In this document: positions 35,626 to 47,258 of the stretch, one piece after another
Layout: each line of letters starts with the position of its first letter
How positions within the stretch are numbered: the first letter of the stretch is position 1
From: Paramecium octaurelia
Lineage: Eukaryota; Ciliophora; Oligohymenophorea; Peniculida; Parameciidae
Length of the DNA stretch: 64,000 nt
Direction: 5' to 3'
NCBI GenBank assembly: GCA_905182995.1
Contig: CAJJDP010000104.1
Location: 16,828-80,827, forward strand
Notes under the pieces: generated by a model
Told to the model about the DNA's origin: nothing
Database searches by the model: none
What the model saw: the letters and a program-made list of their open reading frames with translations, nothing else
Program-made: the position numbers and the translations under genes

Positions 35626-38335
35626 GAAAACAAGCAGAATTTGAACTCTATAAGCGTCTCAAATTACTCGGAGAGGGTTCTTTTGGAAAGGCTTATTTAG
35701 TTGAATTTCTTCAAGACAAGTAGAAAAGATACTTAAGAATTTTAGGTCACTGTGGGTGACTAAATATATGGATTTGGCAGCCATGTCAACCTAAGAGAGA
35801 GAAGAAACCTTGAGAGAAGCTAAAATACTTGAATTCCTACAGCATCCAAATATCGTGAGATTTAAAGAAGTCTATAGAACAAAAAAAGGTCGTTTGTGTA
35901 TCGTTATGGAGTATGCAGATGGTAAATTTAAGAATTTAAAACAGGGGGCGATTTGGCTTAGAAAGTTAAAGAAGCCAGAGGGAAATACTTACCTGAAGCC
36001 CAAATTTTAGATTGGTTTACTTAGATTTGCTTGGCCATCAAACATGTCCACGATAGGAAGATCATCCACAGAGATTTAAAATGCTAAAACATTTTCTTAA
36101 CAAAAGCAGGATAAGTTAAACTAGGAGATTTTGGTATTGCAAGAATTCTAAAGAAAACTTTTGAAAAAGCAAAAACCATGGTGGGGACTCCCTATTACAT
36201 TAGTCCTGAAATCATTGAAGGGAAACCCTACACATTTATGACTGACATCTGGTCATTGGGTGTAATCCTCTATGAACTATGTGCCTTGCAACCTCCTTTC
36301 TAAGCAGAATCTCTTCATTTTCTCGCTTTGAATATTGTCAAGGGTTAATATAAACCAATTCCCAATCATTATTCTAAAGAATTACGATAATTGGTTGCTA
36401 CATTACTTCAAGTTGATTATAGGAGGAGACCCACAATCCAAGATATTCTCAGTAACTATTAATCTAATTACTAGAAATGCCCGTAATAATAAATAGAATT
36501 AAAAGCTTTCTAAGTGAAACTATTCAAAGATAAGAGTTCTCTCATACGGTTCTCCATAACAGAGTAATTGCATATTATTATATCCTAGAATTTTGAAATC
36601 AAAGGAAATTTAGATCAAATCAATCTCATTTTAAATGAAAAACCTTGCCCACATTAACTCCTGGAACAGAACTAAAAAAACCTCTAAGAATTCCCAGAAA
36701 TTGTAAAGAAACCCTAACCTTAAATATAAGACCCAAATGCCATTATAAAACCTCCCTAATTATCAAAGTAACCTTCTTCGAGACAATAAGAACCTCCATC
36801 ATCCAGATAAAATTAATAATAAGAAGTTCCTAAAATTACTGAATTACCTAAGCCCGTTTCTTGGGAGGTCCCTAAATAAATAGAGATTCCAAAGTAGATA
36901 GAGATCCCAAAAAAATTAGAGCCAATTATTAAAAATTCTCCAATCATTTAAAAAAAGGACTCATAAAAAGAAATAATAACAGAAGAAAAAAAACAATCTC
37001 CATTATTATAATAACAGGCTAGACCCAAAAGTGACTAGGATAAAGCATAATAAAAAAGTGAACCCAATAGATTTGATGGCTAATAACAGAAGAAGCATTC
37101 AAATAGTGAACAAGCCTTGAATGAATAAAAAGTTGAATAATTTATTTCACCCAAAGTTCCCTAAAAACCAGTAGAATAACCAAGGTACAACAGATTAATT
37201 TATAAAGGCCTCCGACTGCTCCAAAAGATAAAATTCCACCACCTAATAGTCAAAGACCTTAAAGTTCAAGATAATAAGTAGTTGATTAAAAAAAACCTCA
37301 AAAAATAATTATAGAGAAAAAAAGACCAACCAGTGTTGATAAAACTCCTGCTGTTAAATATTAGGATGAATAAGGTTAAGGATATAATAACCAGTATCGT
37401 CAAGAAGAAAGGATCAGATAATTAAAAATGAAACAATAATAATAGGGAAAAATGGATGTGGAAAAAAAAGAAAAAGAAAAAGAGAAAGAAAGAGAAAAAG
37501 AAAGAGAAAGAGAAAAGGAAAAAGAAAGAGAAAGAGAAAGAGAAAGAGAAAGAGAAAGAGAAAGAGAAAAGGAAAAAGAAAGAGAGTTGATTGAAAAATA
37601 AAAGAAGCTTGAAAAATAATAACTCTTAGAAAAATAGCGAATCAATAAAGATAAGGCATTAGAAAATAATTAATATTAAAATTAATACTAAGTTGAAACA
37701 AAACCACAAGAAAAATCTCCTTAATTTGGAGGTAAATAATAAAGAGATTCAAGAGTATAAATTAAACCGAAAAATGATTTATTACAATGTGTGTAACAGA
37801 AAAATAAAGATTTAGATCTTATGCTTTAAGAATTATAAGGATTAGTAATTATAATATTTTATAATTATTTAGATCGGAGGGGATAATAATTAAAATGAGA
37901 AGATACCCCATTAAAATGGAAAAGAAAATGTTTATGATTACAATGCCCTACCAGTGACTTAAATTGAAGACAGAGAAGATGATGAGGATGAATCTTGTGA
38001 TAAAAATGTTAATAAGTAAAAATAGGTTGTCAAACCTATCTCTGAGGTAGAAGAAGAATGTTTTGAATTGCTGAATAAACAAGATTAAAGTAAATGTAAC
38101 ACAATTCTGATCAAAATTGAAAAATTCTTAGGTTAAGAGAAAATGAAAAAGACAATTGAAATTTTGCGTAAGGCTGTAAGATATTTTATATACTCTATGT
38201 TAGTTAGATAAAATGAGCCTTGATTTGATTGAATAAAACTATGGTCCTAATTATGAAAAACTATTGCCATTTTTGACATTGGAAGAAAGGAAGAAGTGTA
38301 CACCACTCCTTATAACTTACATAATCGCTGATTGA
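35622..38335 (+). CDS. NEK-family (NIMA-related) protein kinase
   Basis: 861 residues after removal of five introns: 35720-35745, 35922-35944, 37185-37207, 37845-37872 and 38176-38203. Each restores frame. The kinase domain is N-terminal: glycine loop [16 protein letters not shown] lysine in VTKYMDL, YADGGDL hinge region, catalytic loop HRDLKCQN, DFGIAR, and the NEK-typical activation segment [12 protein letters not shown] kinases act at centrioles, cilia and in mitosis, and ciliates have many. The central tail is Pro/Gln/Lys-rich with repeated PKQIEIPK units, followed by a long Lys/Arg-Glu alternating segment (37461-37586) and an acidic region. The C-terminus ([19 protein letters not shown]) is a short conserved-looking helical motif. 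The start ATG overlaps the upstream gene's TGA. Confidence 0.92.
37461..37586 (+). repeat. GA-rich microsatellite coding for charged repeats
   Basis: AAAGAG/AAAAAG-type repeat inside the NEK kinase gene that encodes alternating Lys/Arg and Glu residues, expected to form a charged single alpha-helix or coiled coil. The opposite strand gives a spurious Ser/Phe-rich ORF. Confidence 0.9.
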
Positions 38336-38690
38336 TGAATTAAATGATTAGTTATTCAAATTCTTCTTTTAAATTTTAAATATTCGTTATACTATATATA
38401 TATATATATAATTTGGCAATATATTTATAAAAAAATTCGAGCTTGGCAGTACTCGAAACTGCAACCGCCTGATCCGTAGTCAGGCGCACTACCAATTGTG
38501 CTACAAGCCCATGTTATATTATTATTAGTTGATTGAAATATAAACTATAACACTAATACTAATAAAGTATCTTTTTAAATTCCAAATTTTAGTATAGTTT
38601 CAAAAATCAATAAAATTTAAATACTAATACACTTGCATTTATTATGAACCTTTGGGATACTTTTCGTCTAGGACATCAAAAATTCTATAA
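38336..38690. other. Intergenic region holding one tRNA gene
   Basis: Convergent spacer between the NEK kinase and the TBC protein. It contains a short (TA)n run at about 38391-38410 and the tRNA-Arg gene. Confidence 0.6.
38438..38510 (-). tRNA. tRNA-Arg (anticodon ACG)
   Basis: 73-nt cloverleaf on the minus strand. Acceptor arms GGGCTTG and CAAGCTC pair (one G-U), the D-stem is GCAC/GTGC, the anticodon stem is CCTGA/TCAGG around the loop CTACGGA, and the T-stem is GCAGT/ACTGC with the loop TTCGAGT. Discriminator base G. No intron. Anticodon ACG (inosine-modified in eukaryotes) reads CGN arginine codons. Confidence 0.96.
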
Positions 38691-41603
38691 TCAGACTTGA
38701 CTAGGGAATACTTTAAGCAAATTAATACTTTTATATTCTACTTAAGGTTCTAATTTTGGTGGTCCTTCTTCCTAATATTCAATTTAGACTGCTAAGTTCA
38801 ACTCCTTCTGAACCTATAAAACTTCTGTAAAGAATTCGGTGACATCATTAATCAACATTGCTTCTACTTTGATAGCAGCCAAAAAAGCCAAGTGATTTGA
38901 GATATTATTGATCTTCTTATGCACTCGTAATAACAGAGCTGCAGTAATGGAAATAATGATATTTCCTCTTTCTGATGTGGCTTTTATTGATTGCTATTAC
39001 TAATAAATGATGAGATCCCAGGCTCTATACAGAGTTTCTGATGGGAGGACATCAGAGAACAGATTGAAGAACAATTCAAACAATTCGTTCTCCACTTCAA
39101 TCCCATATAAGAACATTTTGTGAAATAGATCTGGATGCTTTTTGTTGAGATACACTCTTAACTTAGCACATTGTTCAAGGAATAATCGATTTTATAAGGT
39201 TTAGTCTTCATATAATGGATAATCAGCCAGAACCTAATTGTGAAAGCCAACTAATAGCCAGAAAGCTCTGCTTTCGTTGATTAAATCAGAAGGAGTCTAT
39301 TTAGTTTCATTAGCAAATTCAGTGTAATCATTGTACCTGACATGATAGTAGATTTACATGACCAGCATCTTTTTGGCAAAGGTGAATAGATGATGAATAT
39401 ACATATGGTTTGGGATCAATCCTTAATTACCTTGATACAACAAGAAGCAAATCAAAAGATTCTTTAATTGATAATAAAATTGCTCATTGCCAAATCCTTT
39501 TCGACTGTCTTCCTGTCTCAAATAGAGGTCAATCTATTAAAGAAGTGTTTTTTTTAAATGTTATTTAAGTTGGGATAATTTGAAATAGAGAGACACACTT
39601 TCATTCATACCATCCTCTCTATCAAGACTTACTTTGTAGTTTTAACTCAAAATTGTCTTCATGGGCTCAAAGGATATTTATAATAATTGAAACCATAATT
39701 TGTTTCTTAGATAATAGGGAATCCCCATTAAAAAGAGTCCATTAACTAATTCTTATACTTGGGGATTTTTGATATTGTAGAAATTCATAGATTCTAAGCG
39801 GTATGAGACCAGTTCGTATTGCTTGATCTATTATTCCATTAATCCAAAATTGTGACACAAATTCAAAATAACCTTCCTAATAAAGACCATTTATAATTGA
39901 TGCATTTGTTTATTCAGAGTTTCTGGGTTCTTTTATTATAAGAACAGGATGTAGCTTAACATCTACATGCTTTATTTCATGCAAATGTTGCTTTCTTCTA
40001 AGGTGATGAGAATGAATTTCATGATATCCTTATTCATTTTGGGAATTTGTATCGTGCTCAAATAAATGGGATCAGAAAAAGCAAGACTATGTTCAACTAT
40101 ATATTCTAGTTCCTCCTCGTAGGATTAGGGATTATGCATCATAATTGATGGTTTAACATGAATATCAATTTCCACATAAATGATGCCCTCCTTGGATTCA
40201 GTTTTCAATGAATTGGTTTACACTAATTTTAAGGGTATCCACATGGATCTTCCTTGCTAAGATTGTTGAAGTAATTCTTTGACAATAATTTTGAAAGGGA
40301 TAGTTGCCGTGTCATAGAAAGCATTGACCATATCCTTAAATTAGATTTAAAAGACATCTTGATTATTGATATTTGAAATAATGAAAGAGCATGGTTTCCT
40401 CTCCTATTATTTGGACATAATTTTATTCTCAAAGTTTTATTCCCTCAAGAGCCAATTATAAAAATGATCTGTTTTTTGTTATCCTAAATAGGCTTCCATA
40501 GTTAATTTTGAATCCTATTCCACTGATTATAATTCAACAAATATGGTTGGTTTAATTAAATTAATATCAACAGCAATATTAATTGATTTGATGAGTATGG
40601 TGAAGACCAATTCCCTAACTTTTTTAGTGTTTTGTATTTCTTCACTTTTTTCTAGCCAGTCTGCCATCATTGGTCTTAGCCATTCAGCCAATTCAACATT
40701 GAGTACAGATTTGGATCCCAAAAATTAACGCCAATTCATTTTTTTATTTTCATCTTCTTATCTTATTTATTCTAATTTCTTCCTCTCTTCATCAGCCAAT
40801 TGATTCATTCTCTCTTCTCTTTTGAAGAATTAAACACTCTTGTTTAACCACTTCTTCTATAATATATTCCTTATAATTTTGATATCAATCTCCATCAAGA
40901 ATTTGGCTTCTTCTTTGCCTAACTTAGCAGCCTTCTTCCTTTGTTAAATGACATGAATTGAGTAGGTCTCTAATCTTTGAGCAAACAGTAGTAAATAATT
41001 CTCTTTTACAAGTGACATTGATTCTTGAATAATAGTGGGTAATTTTTGTATCTTATTCATAGCCATGTGGCACTTGAAGTAATCATAGAATTTTTGACAT
41101 TCCTCGTCATCCTTAAAATAGATCCACACAGGACCGTGTTTTACAAAATTGAATAAGAGTCTTACGGGAAACTTTTGATAACTGACATCCCATTTGAAAT
41201 CCTTAGTGGCATCTTCAACATGTTAGATATGGAATGTTTTAATGACACCAAAGGTCTTTATAATGACATTGCCTTTCTTAGATTATCCAAGGGTGGTTTT
41301 TTATAATTGACATTATCTTTGAGTCACCGATCCAAAGATGCCACCTTTCTTGTAACATGGATAATCAAGAAGTTATTCATCGAGTGAGAGAACATGTTGA
41401 GTAGCTTGATGTGGAGGCAAATCTTCTGGATTTTCATCAATATACTTTTGAAGTTGCTCTGTAATCTTCTGACGAGCATTTCCAGCTTATATTGATCTTT
41501 CTTCATGCAATTTTATTACTTCGAAAGCACCGACTATATTTTCTATATACTTATCTTCTTAATACAACCAATTTTTGGTGATTTCTTTCTTATAACAATT
41601 CAT
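38691..41603 (-). CDS. TBC-domain RabGAP-like protein
   Basis: 2,913 nt without introns, 970 residues. The C-terminal part is a TBC domain: GIPYYLRNKLWFQLL near nt 39720 matches the GIPxxLRxxVWxxLL entry motif, YQGNQGLIP lies where YCQGM carries the glutamine finger, and the end (FLYGIEVENELFELFF, then LPSETLYRAWDLI) matches the last TBC helices. TBC proteins stimulate GTP hydrolysis by Rab GTPases in membrane traffic. The usual arginine-finger motif IxxDxxR is not obvious; an IDLYLRQEDSRK stretch lies in its place. The N-terminal ~350 residues include a PH/GRAM-like region (VRLLFNFVKHGPVWIYF) and coiled coil. Its ATG is only 13 bp from the ATG of the divergent gene. Confidence 0.85.
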
Positions 41604-41616
41604 TTAATTATATATT

Positions 41617-42018
41617 ATGCAAGTGTCCAAAAAAGGTCAATAGTAATCATTTGCAGAATATGTTAAATAAATAACTAGTTAATCCGTTAATAGATTGTAG
41701 CAAACATCGACAAAACAATTTCGATCAACCAATCTTCCTCAACTGTTGAGCGACATGGATCAATCACCTTACATGATGACCACTTTGGACCAGGCTAAAT
41801 TCCCTAAGGTGGTCAAGGTGGGCAAGACTTCCTATTTGAATTACAGTTCGAGTGAATAGAAAAATTTTGAAGAGTTGGCATCCAAATTCGTTAGGCAGTT
41901 AGAATAACACACAATAAGAATCGACAAGGAGACGTCAAGAATCAATTTAATGCGCTTTTAGATAAACATTTAGAAGTCGAGGAGGCATCTGTAAAGAAGG
42001 AGTCCAATGCCATGCTGA
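41617..42018 (+). CDS. Small basic protein, unknown
   Basis: 133 residues, intronless, starting MQVSKKGQQQSFAEYVKQ. Gln/Ser-rich beginning, a middle with YMMTTLDQAKFPKVVKVG, and a basic end (RFQINIQKSRRHLQRR). No domain recognised. The start lies 13 bp from the divergent TBC gene's start; a later in-frame ATG at 41755 (MDQSPYMMTTLDQ) would give a shorter protein and a more usual promoter gap. Followed by the proteasome gene at 42172. Confidence 0.5.
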
Positions 42019-42171
42019 TTTGATATGATACTTTATTAGTCACTAATATAAACATTTTATCAGAGAATTGTAATCTTTTTTGAAGGCTCAACGTCGAAAT
42101 GACTAGCCAAGTGAGATTTCATCATAAATATATTTATTTTAATTAAATTATTTAAAATAATAAACACCGGT

Positions 42172-42917
42172 ATGACAGATTTCGCATTGACAACTTTCAG
42201 TAGTAAAGGAAAACTATTATAAATTGAATATGCTCTCAATGCTGTGGCAAAGGGAGACACAGCCATAGGAATCAAAGCGAAAAATGGTGTTGTTCTGGTG
42301 GTTGAGAAGAAGCAATCATCAATTTTGGTTGAAGAATCCAGTGTTCAAAAGGTTTCACTATTGACAGATAATATTGCAGCCACCTATGCAGGATTGGGTC
42401 CAGATTTTAGAGTCCTGTCATAACAAGCAAGGAAATTGGTGAAAAAGTATGATCTCAAATACCAGGAGGAAATATTCGTATAGACATTGAGCAGAGAATT
42501 AGCAGAAGTATATTAAGCATTCTAAATTAGGATGTGCAAGTGGCAACCCAAAGAGGAGGTATTAGACCATTTGGAGTCTCAATTCTCATCGCAGGGTATG
42601 ACGAGGAGGGTCCTCATCTTGTTTAACTTGATCCAAGTGGAGCCTATTATAGTTGGAAGGCCACTGCCATTGGAAAGCAAGCTAAGAATGCCAAGGCATT
42701 TTTGGAGAAGAGATACAATGCAGATATGGAGATTGAGGATGCCATAAACACAGCGTTGTTGACTTTGAAAGAGGGATTTGAAGGTATAAATCACATATTA
42801 ACTTGAATAGGTTAGATCACCCCTACAAATATAGAGGTGGGAGTGATAAGAGATGACCATGTGTTTAGGATATTGCCTCCCTCGTAGGTAAAGGATTATT
42901 TGGAAGAGTTAGAATGA
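42172..42917 (+). CDS. PSMA2: 20S proteasome subunit alpha type-2
   Basis: 231 residues after removal of introns 42508-42530 (23 nt) and 42784-42810 (27 nt); human PSMA2 has 234. It begins [20 protein letters not shown], the alpha-subunit signature in which the N-terminal helix gates the 20S core, and continues with [48 protein letters not shown] and [16 protein letters not shown], which are specific to alpha2. Alpha subunits have no active Thr; they form the outer rings and gate of the proteasome in cytosol and nucleus. The stop lies 20 bp before the importin ATG, and an upstream in-frame ATG of that gene overlaps this stop. Confidence 0.96.
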
Positions 42918-42937
42918 AAATATATATAATTATTAAT

Positions 42938-45900
42938 ATGAATTTTCAAGAATAACTTTAGTAAATTATATAGGGAATATTCTCTCAAAATAATTAGAGT
43001 AGAAAATAAGGGGAAGATCGATTGGCTTAACTAAGAGAGGCTTAACCAAATGAATTTGTAATGCAAATGCTCAATCTTTGTAGACACGAGGAATTAAAAA
43101 TCAGGCAATTTGCTCCGGTTTACTTGCGATATAGTTTGTCGAAGTTTGCTCCAAAGAGTCACAAGAATGTTTGGAATTAATTGATATCAGAAACTAAAGA
43201 AACTGTAAAGTTGCATCTATTCTAATTTATTGAAGTGGAAATGAGTCATATAGTCAGAAACTAATTGTGTGATACAATCGGTGAAATAGGGGGATCCTTG
43301 TACGAGGACGACATCCATAACGAATGGCACAATTTACTACCGACTTTGTGGCAGATGTTTTTGTCACCAAATAATGATATAATAGAGTGCGGATTCAAAA
43401 TCCTTGGGAATCTCTTTATGTATTCAATTGATCAATTCGATAAACATCAACAAGATCTACATACGTTGTTTGTGTAAGGATTAGCTAGTCCGCAGATTAA
43501 AATTAAATCGTCTACCATGCATGCTCTGGGTAATTATGTTAAATATGCTTTGCCTGCTCAATATAAGATCTTTTAGGACTTGATATCAAATATGATGAAG
43601 TCTGCACTCGATATCACGATATAAGATCAATCTTTAGGAGAAGGAATCATGGAAGTGTTCTCAAACATTGTGGATTCTAAACCCAAGTTCTTAAGAAAGC
43701 AGTTTAATATTTTCTTTAATGGAATATATTGCATGTTCAGGGAATCCCAAATAGAGAATGGAGTTAAACGTATAGGAACTGAAACCTTATTGAGTATGGT
43801 TGAGAAGTTTCCAGGGTTGTTTAAATTTGAAAAGATCTATCTAATGTAAGTAATTGAGATGATATTCTATCATATGATATAAATAAGTTCCACAATTACC
43901 GATGAATGGATGAAGCCTCCAGAAGGATTCAACGATGATATAGAGTAGGATGAAGACTGTGAGACGACAAGATTTGGAATGTCTAGTATAGACAGACTAA
44001 TAGAATCATTAGGTAGAAAGGAAATGTTACCTCTATTAAATCCAATTGTAAGTGAGTTGTTAAGACATTAAGATTGGAGATGTAAACATGCTGCCATAAT
44101 GGCTTTATCTCAAGTAGGCGAATATATAGATTAAGTTACTGATATCAGATCAACAATAGAATTGATATTGCCAATGTTGAATGATAGTAATTCTATGATT
44201 AGATACGCTGTATGTCATGCAATTGGTTAGATTGCTGATGATATGAAACCGAAGTTCCAAGAATCTTATTTGCACATTGTAGTGCCATAATTCCTGAATC
44301 GCTTAACTGTTGAAGATGTGCCAAGAGTAAATTCGCATATTTTGGCTGCTCTAACCAATTTTGTGGAGGGCACTGAAAAAGGCATTGAGGCCTACTTACC
44401 TAATTTAATTCAGTTGTCGATTAAATTTTTGAACATAGGCATTTCTATTGAGAAAGAAAATGCCATTAGTGTTATTGCAGCCACAGCAGAATCAAGTAAA
44501 TTGTTCTTTATTCCTTATGTGAATGAATTATTACCATTGTTATTCTAAATATTTTCAACTCATCAAACAAAACAGTATAGATAGTTGAAAGGTCAAGCCA
44601 TTGAAACAATCACCCTAATAGCTTCGGCAGTTGGAGAGTAAGTCTTTCTACCTTTCTTATAATAGACAGTTTAGATTCTAATTCAAGTATAAACTAGTAA
44701 TTTGGAAGCTATCGACCCGTAAAAGTCGTATGTACTTTCAGGATGGCAGAGGTTGGCTTTGGTTTGCCCTTTGCAATTAGCCAAATATCTGGGTTAAATT
44801 GTGCCTTCCTTATTCAAATTAATCTAATAGGTGTTTAACATCAACACTTCAGAATCAAACAAAGAGAAAGAATTGCATACGTATGATAATGAGGAAGCCG
44901 AGGTTGCAATTCATATGTTATCTGTATTTATTGAGGAACTCAAGCAGTCATTCTTCCCTTTTGTGGAGAAGTGCATAGAATTGATTGTGCCTTTGTCGCA
45001 ATTCAATTCTGATGAAACCATTAGAAGTGCTGCTTGCAAGTGTTTAGTCAGTTTGGTCAAGGTTGTAAAGGAAACCAACAACTCATAATAATTGATAAAT
45101 GGGGCTAAGTATTTTCTTGGAATAATTTTGGAAGCAGCTTTTAAAGAATGTGATCCCTCTGTGATTATTGAATAGGTTGATTGTATCAAACAAATCATTG
45201 ATATTGTATCCTCCCCATTTATGACAACAGATGAAGTCTCAGAGCTGTGTGATAAATTATTTAAATTATTGTTAGAATCAGATAAACGAAGGGCTTAGAA
45301 TGAGAATTTGGCTAAGGAAGATGATGTGGATGAGGATGAAAAGAACGCTATAAAGGAGTAAACTGAAACCGAAGAGAATCTACATGGAAAGATCGCAGAA
45401 TGTATTGGTTCATTATTTGAAACTCATAAAGAGTTGGTCTTGCCTCTCTCCGAAGTTATTTGCAATAAAATATTACAAAAAGTCCTTGATTAGCCCAAAA
45501 TTGTGAAGATGCATCAATTTGGACTATCACTTTTAGATTACATAGTAGAGTATTTTGGATTTCCTTATATCCAAAAACACTTCATTGATTTTACTTAAGT
45601 GTTAACTCTCTATGCAGTCGATCCGATATGCTCAGTCAGATAGGCAGCTGTATATGGAATAGGTGTAATGGCTACAAACATTCCTTAGGAGTTGTACTTA
45701 TAAGTCTCGCAATCTCTAATAAAAGCAGTGGTCGATTCGTTGAAAGCACAAAAAAATGAGGATGAAAATGAAAAGTAATTTGGATTAGCAAGAGACCATT
45801 CAATCTCTGCTTTAGGTAAAATCCTTAAATCTCAACCCCAATCATTGGGATAAGATTTAATTTAATGCATTGAAACTTGGCTACATCTATTGCCTTTGCA

Positions 45901-46209
45901 ATACGATAGAAGATAGGCATACATCTAACATAATCTATTGGCTGAATTCATAATATAAAATGGAGAATAATTCGTTAATGGTAAATCTGAAAATGCATTT
46001 CAAGTATTTTTTATTCCTATATCCTTTAGATTCTCAAAGTACTTGCTAATTGTTATAAGTCAAAGTGGTCTACAATTTCATTAGATTCATAGATAGTTAA
46101 TGCTCTTAGGATCTTTGAAAAGTTAGACTCAGTGAAAGTCTTTCTGCAATAAATATTTTTAAAATTGAGTCCTGAAGATCAGAAGAAATTATTAGAAATA
46201 CCTAAATGA
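42938..46209 (+). CDS. IPO5: Importin beta family, importin-5/Kap121 type
   Basis: 1,081 residues after removal of a 26-nt intron at 46004-46029; animal importin-5 is about 1,097. It is built of HEAT repeats throughout, with family-typical stretches RQFAPVYLRYSLSKF, VRNQLCDTIGEIGGSL, DWRCKHAAIMALSQVGEY, IRYAVCHAIGQIADDMKP and VRQAAVYGIGVMA. The acidic loop (KEDDVDEDEKNAIKEQ) near residue 800 is also expected. Importin-5/Kap121 carries ribosomal proteins and histones into the nucleus and releases them on RanGTP binding. An in-frame ATG at 42914, overlapping the proteasome stop, would add eight residues; I chose the second Met. Symbol assigned by overall resemblance. Confidence 0.92.
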
Positions 46210-46264
46210 TGAATAGCTTTTTTTGTGTATTTGTTAATATTAATAATATTTATATTAAATGAGT

Positions 46265-47071
46265 TCATTTCTTCCCTCCCTCATCTGGTAACTCAGCCTA
46301 CCAATTAGTAAGATTATCATTTATCAATTACAGTATTGTGGTCACATCCTTGTACTAGTCTTCCTCCATGTCATCCAACTCTTTAATTGCCTTACATATA
46401 ATTTATGAATGAGTACATCATCTTTTACAGTTTTAGCTAATTCACATGCTTTGGCTACATCACTCATGATTTCGTAACAAAAGACAGAATAGTTGAGAGT
46501 AACTCCCAATCTTAATAGATTGGTTTTTGGAAACTTGTCCTTGTCGATCAATTCTAATGCTGTTTGATAGGCTTACTGAGCCTGTTATATTGCCTTCTCC
46601 TAAGCTTTTTATTATGAATATTCTGCAATGTATCGATTGTAATCTCCTTTCATTTTGTGATAAAATACTCTCGCCTCAGTGTTCGTTGTCTTTTTCAATA
46701 GAGTGTGATCTATCAACTACAAAACCTCATTGCAATAATAATCTAATTCCTTCTCCACTCTTGCCTTGTAATATTGGAGCACCTCCTGATATTTCACTAT
46801 CTATCACTTATCCAGTTTATTGTTACCTTCTATTTCTCCTTAATTTCATAGGCAGTAATGGCTCTCCAAGCAGTTCTCCGCTGTCCCACTGTATTCTTGT
46901 ATGCTATTGAGAGTAGATTTCTCTCCTCATTATTCAAATCTTTAGTGATCTCTGCTACCTTCTTCATATTCTCTACCTACTCTTGAAATGCGTAATTACC
47001 ATGTCTTCCCATCTCTCAGTCTGTTCTGCCAATCTAGCCATGTATGTGTGTTCATCTCTCTTATCCGACAT
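46265..47071 (-). CDS. 14-3-3 protein
   Basis: 243 residues after removing three introns, 46977-46999 (23 nt), 46801-46826 (26 nt) and 46391-46416 (26 nt). Conserved 14-3-3 blocks: [61 protein letters not shown] and [16 protein letters not shown]. The phosphopeptide-binding basic residues (Lys in AYKN, Arg in QRRTAW, Arg-Tyr in NRYIAEY) are present. 14-3-3 dimers bind phospho-Ser/Thr motifs and regulate kinases, trafficking and the cell cycle; kinase genes lie nearby but no operon logic applies. It converges on importin-5 with 55 bp between stops. Confidence 0.96.
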
Positions 47072-47258
47072 TATAAATTATTTAGATATATTATTTAATT
47101 TCTGAGTCTGTAGGAGATGGAAAAGAACATTAATTCCAAATTTAATTAAAATGCTTTAATAAGGACCCCATAATAATTCTCAACAATCATTTCACTTTTT
47201 CTTTGCCAAACTGCTTGGGAAACGAAGTTCTATTGGGATAATAAGAATGTTGTACAAT

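Noticed and set aside
35560-35640. Fusion of the coiled-coil gene and NEK kinase through an intron
   Set aside because: Candidate GT...AG pairs around the stop give the wrong phase or lengths far above 35 nt.
37400-37645. Ser/Phe-rich minus-strand ORF
   Set aside because: It is the antisense shadow of the GA-rich repeat inside the NEK kinase gene.
46527-46910. 127-residue plus-strand ORF over the 14-3-3 gene
   Set aside because: Antisense shadow; the minus strand encodes a complete 14-3-3 protein with all conserved blocks.
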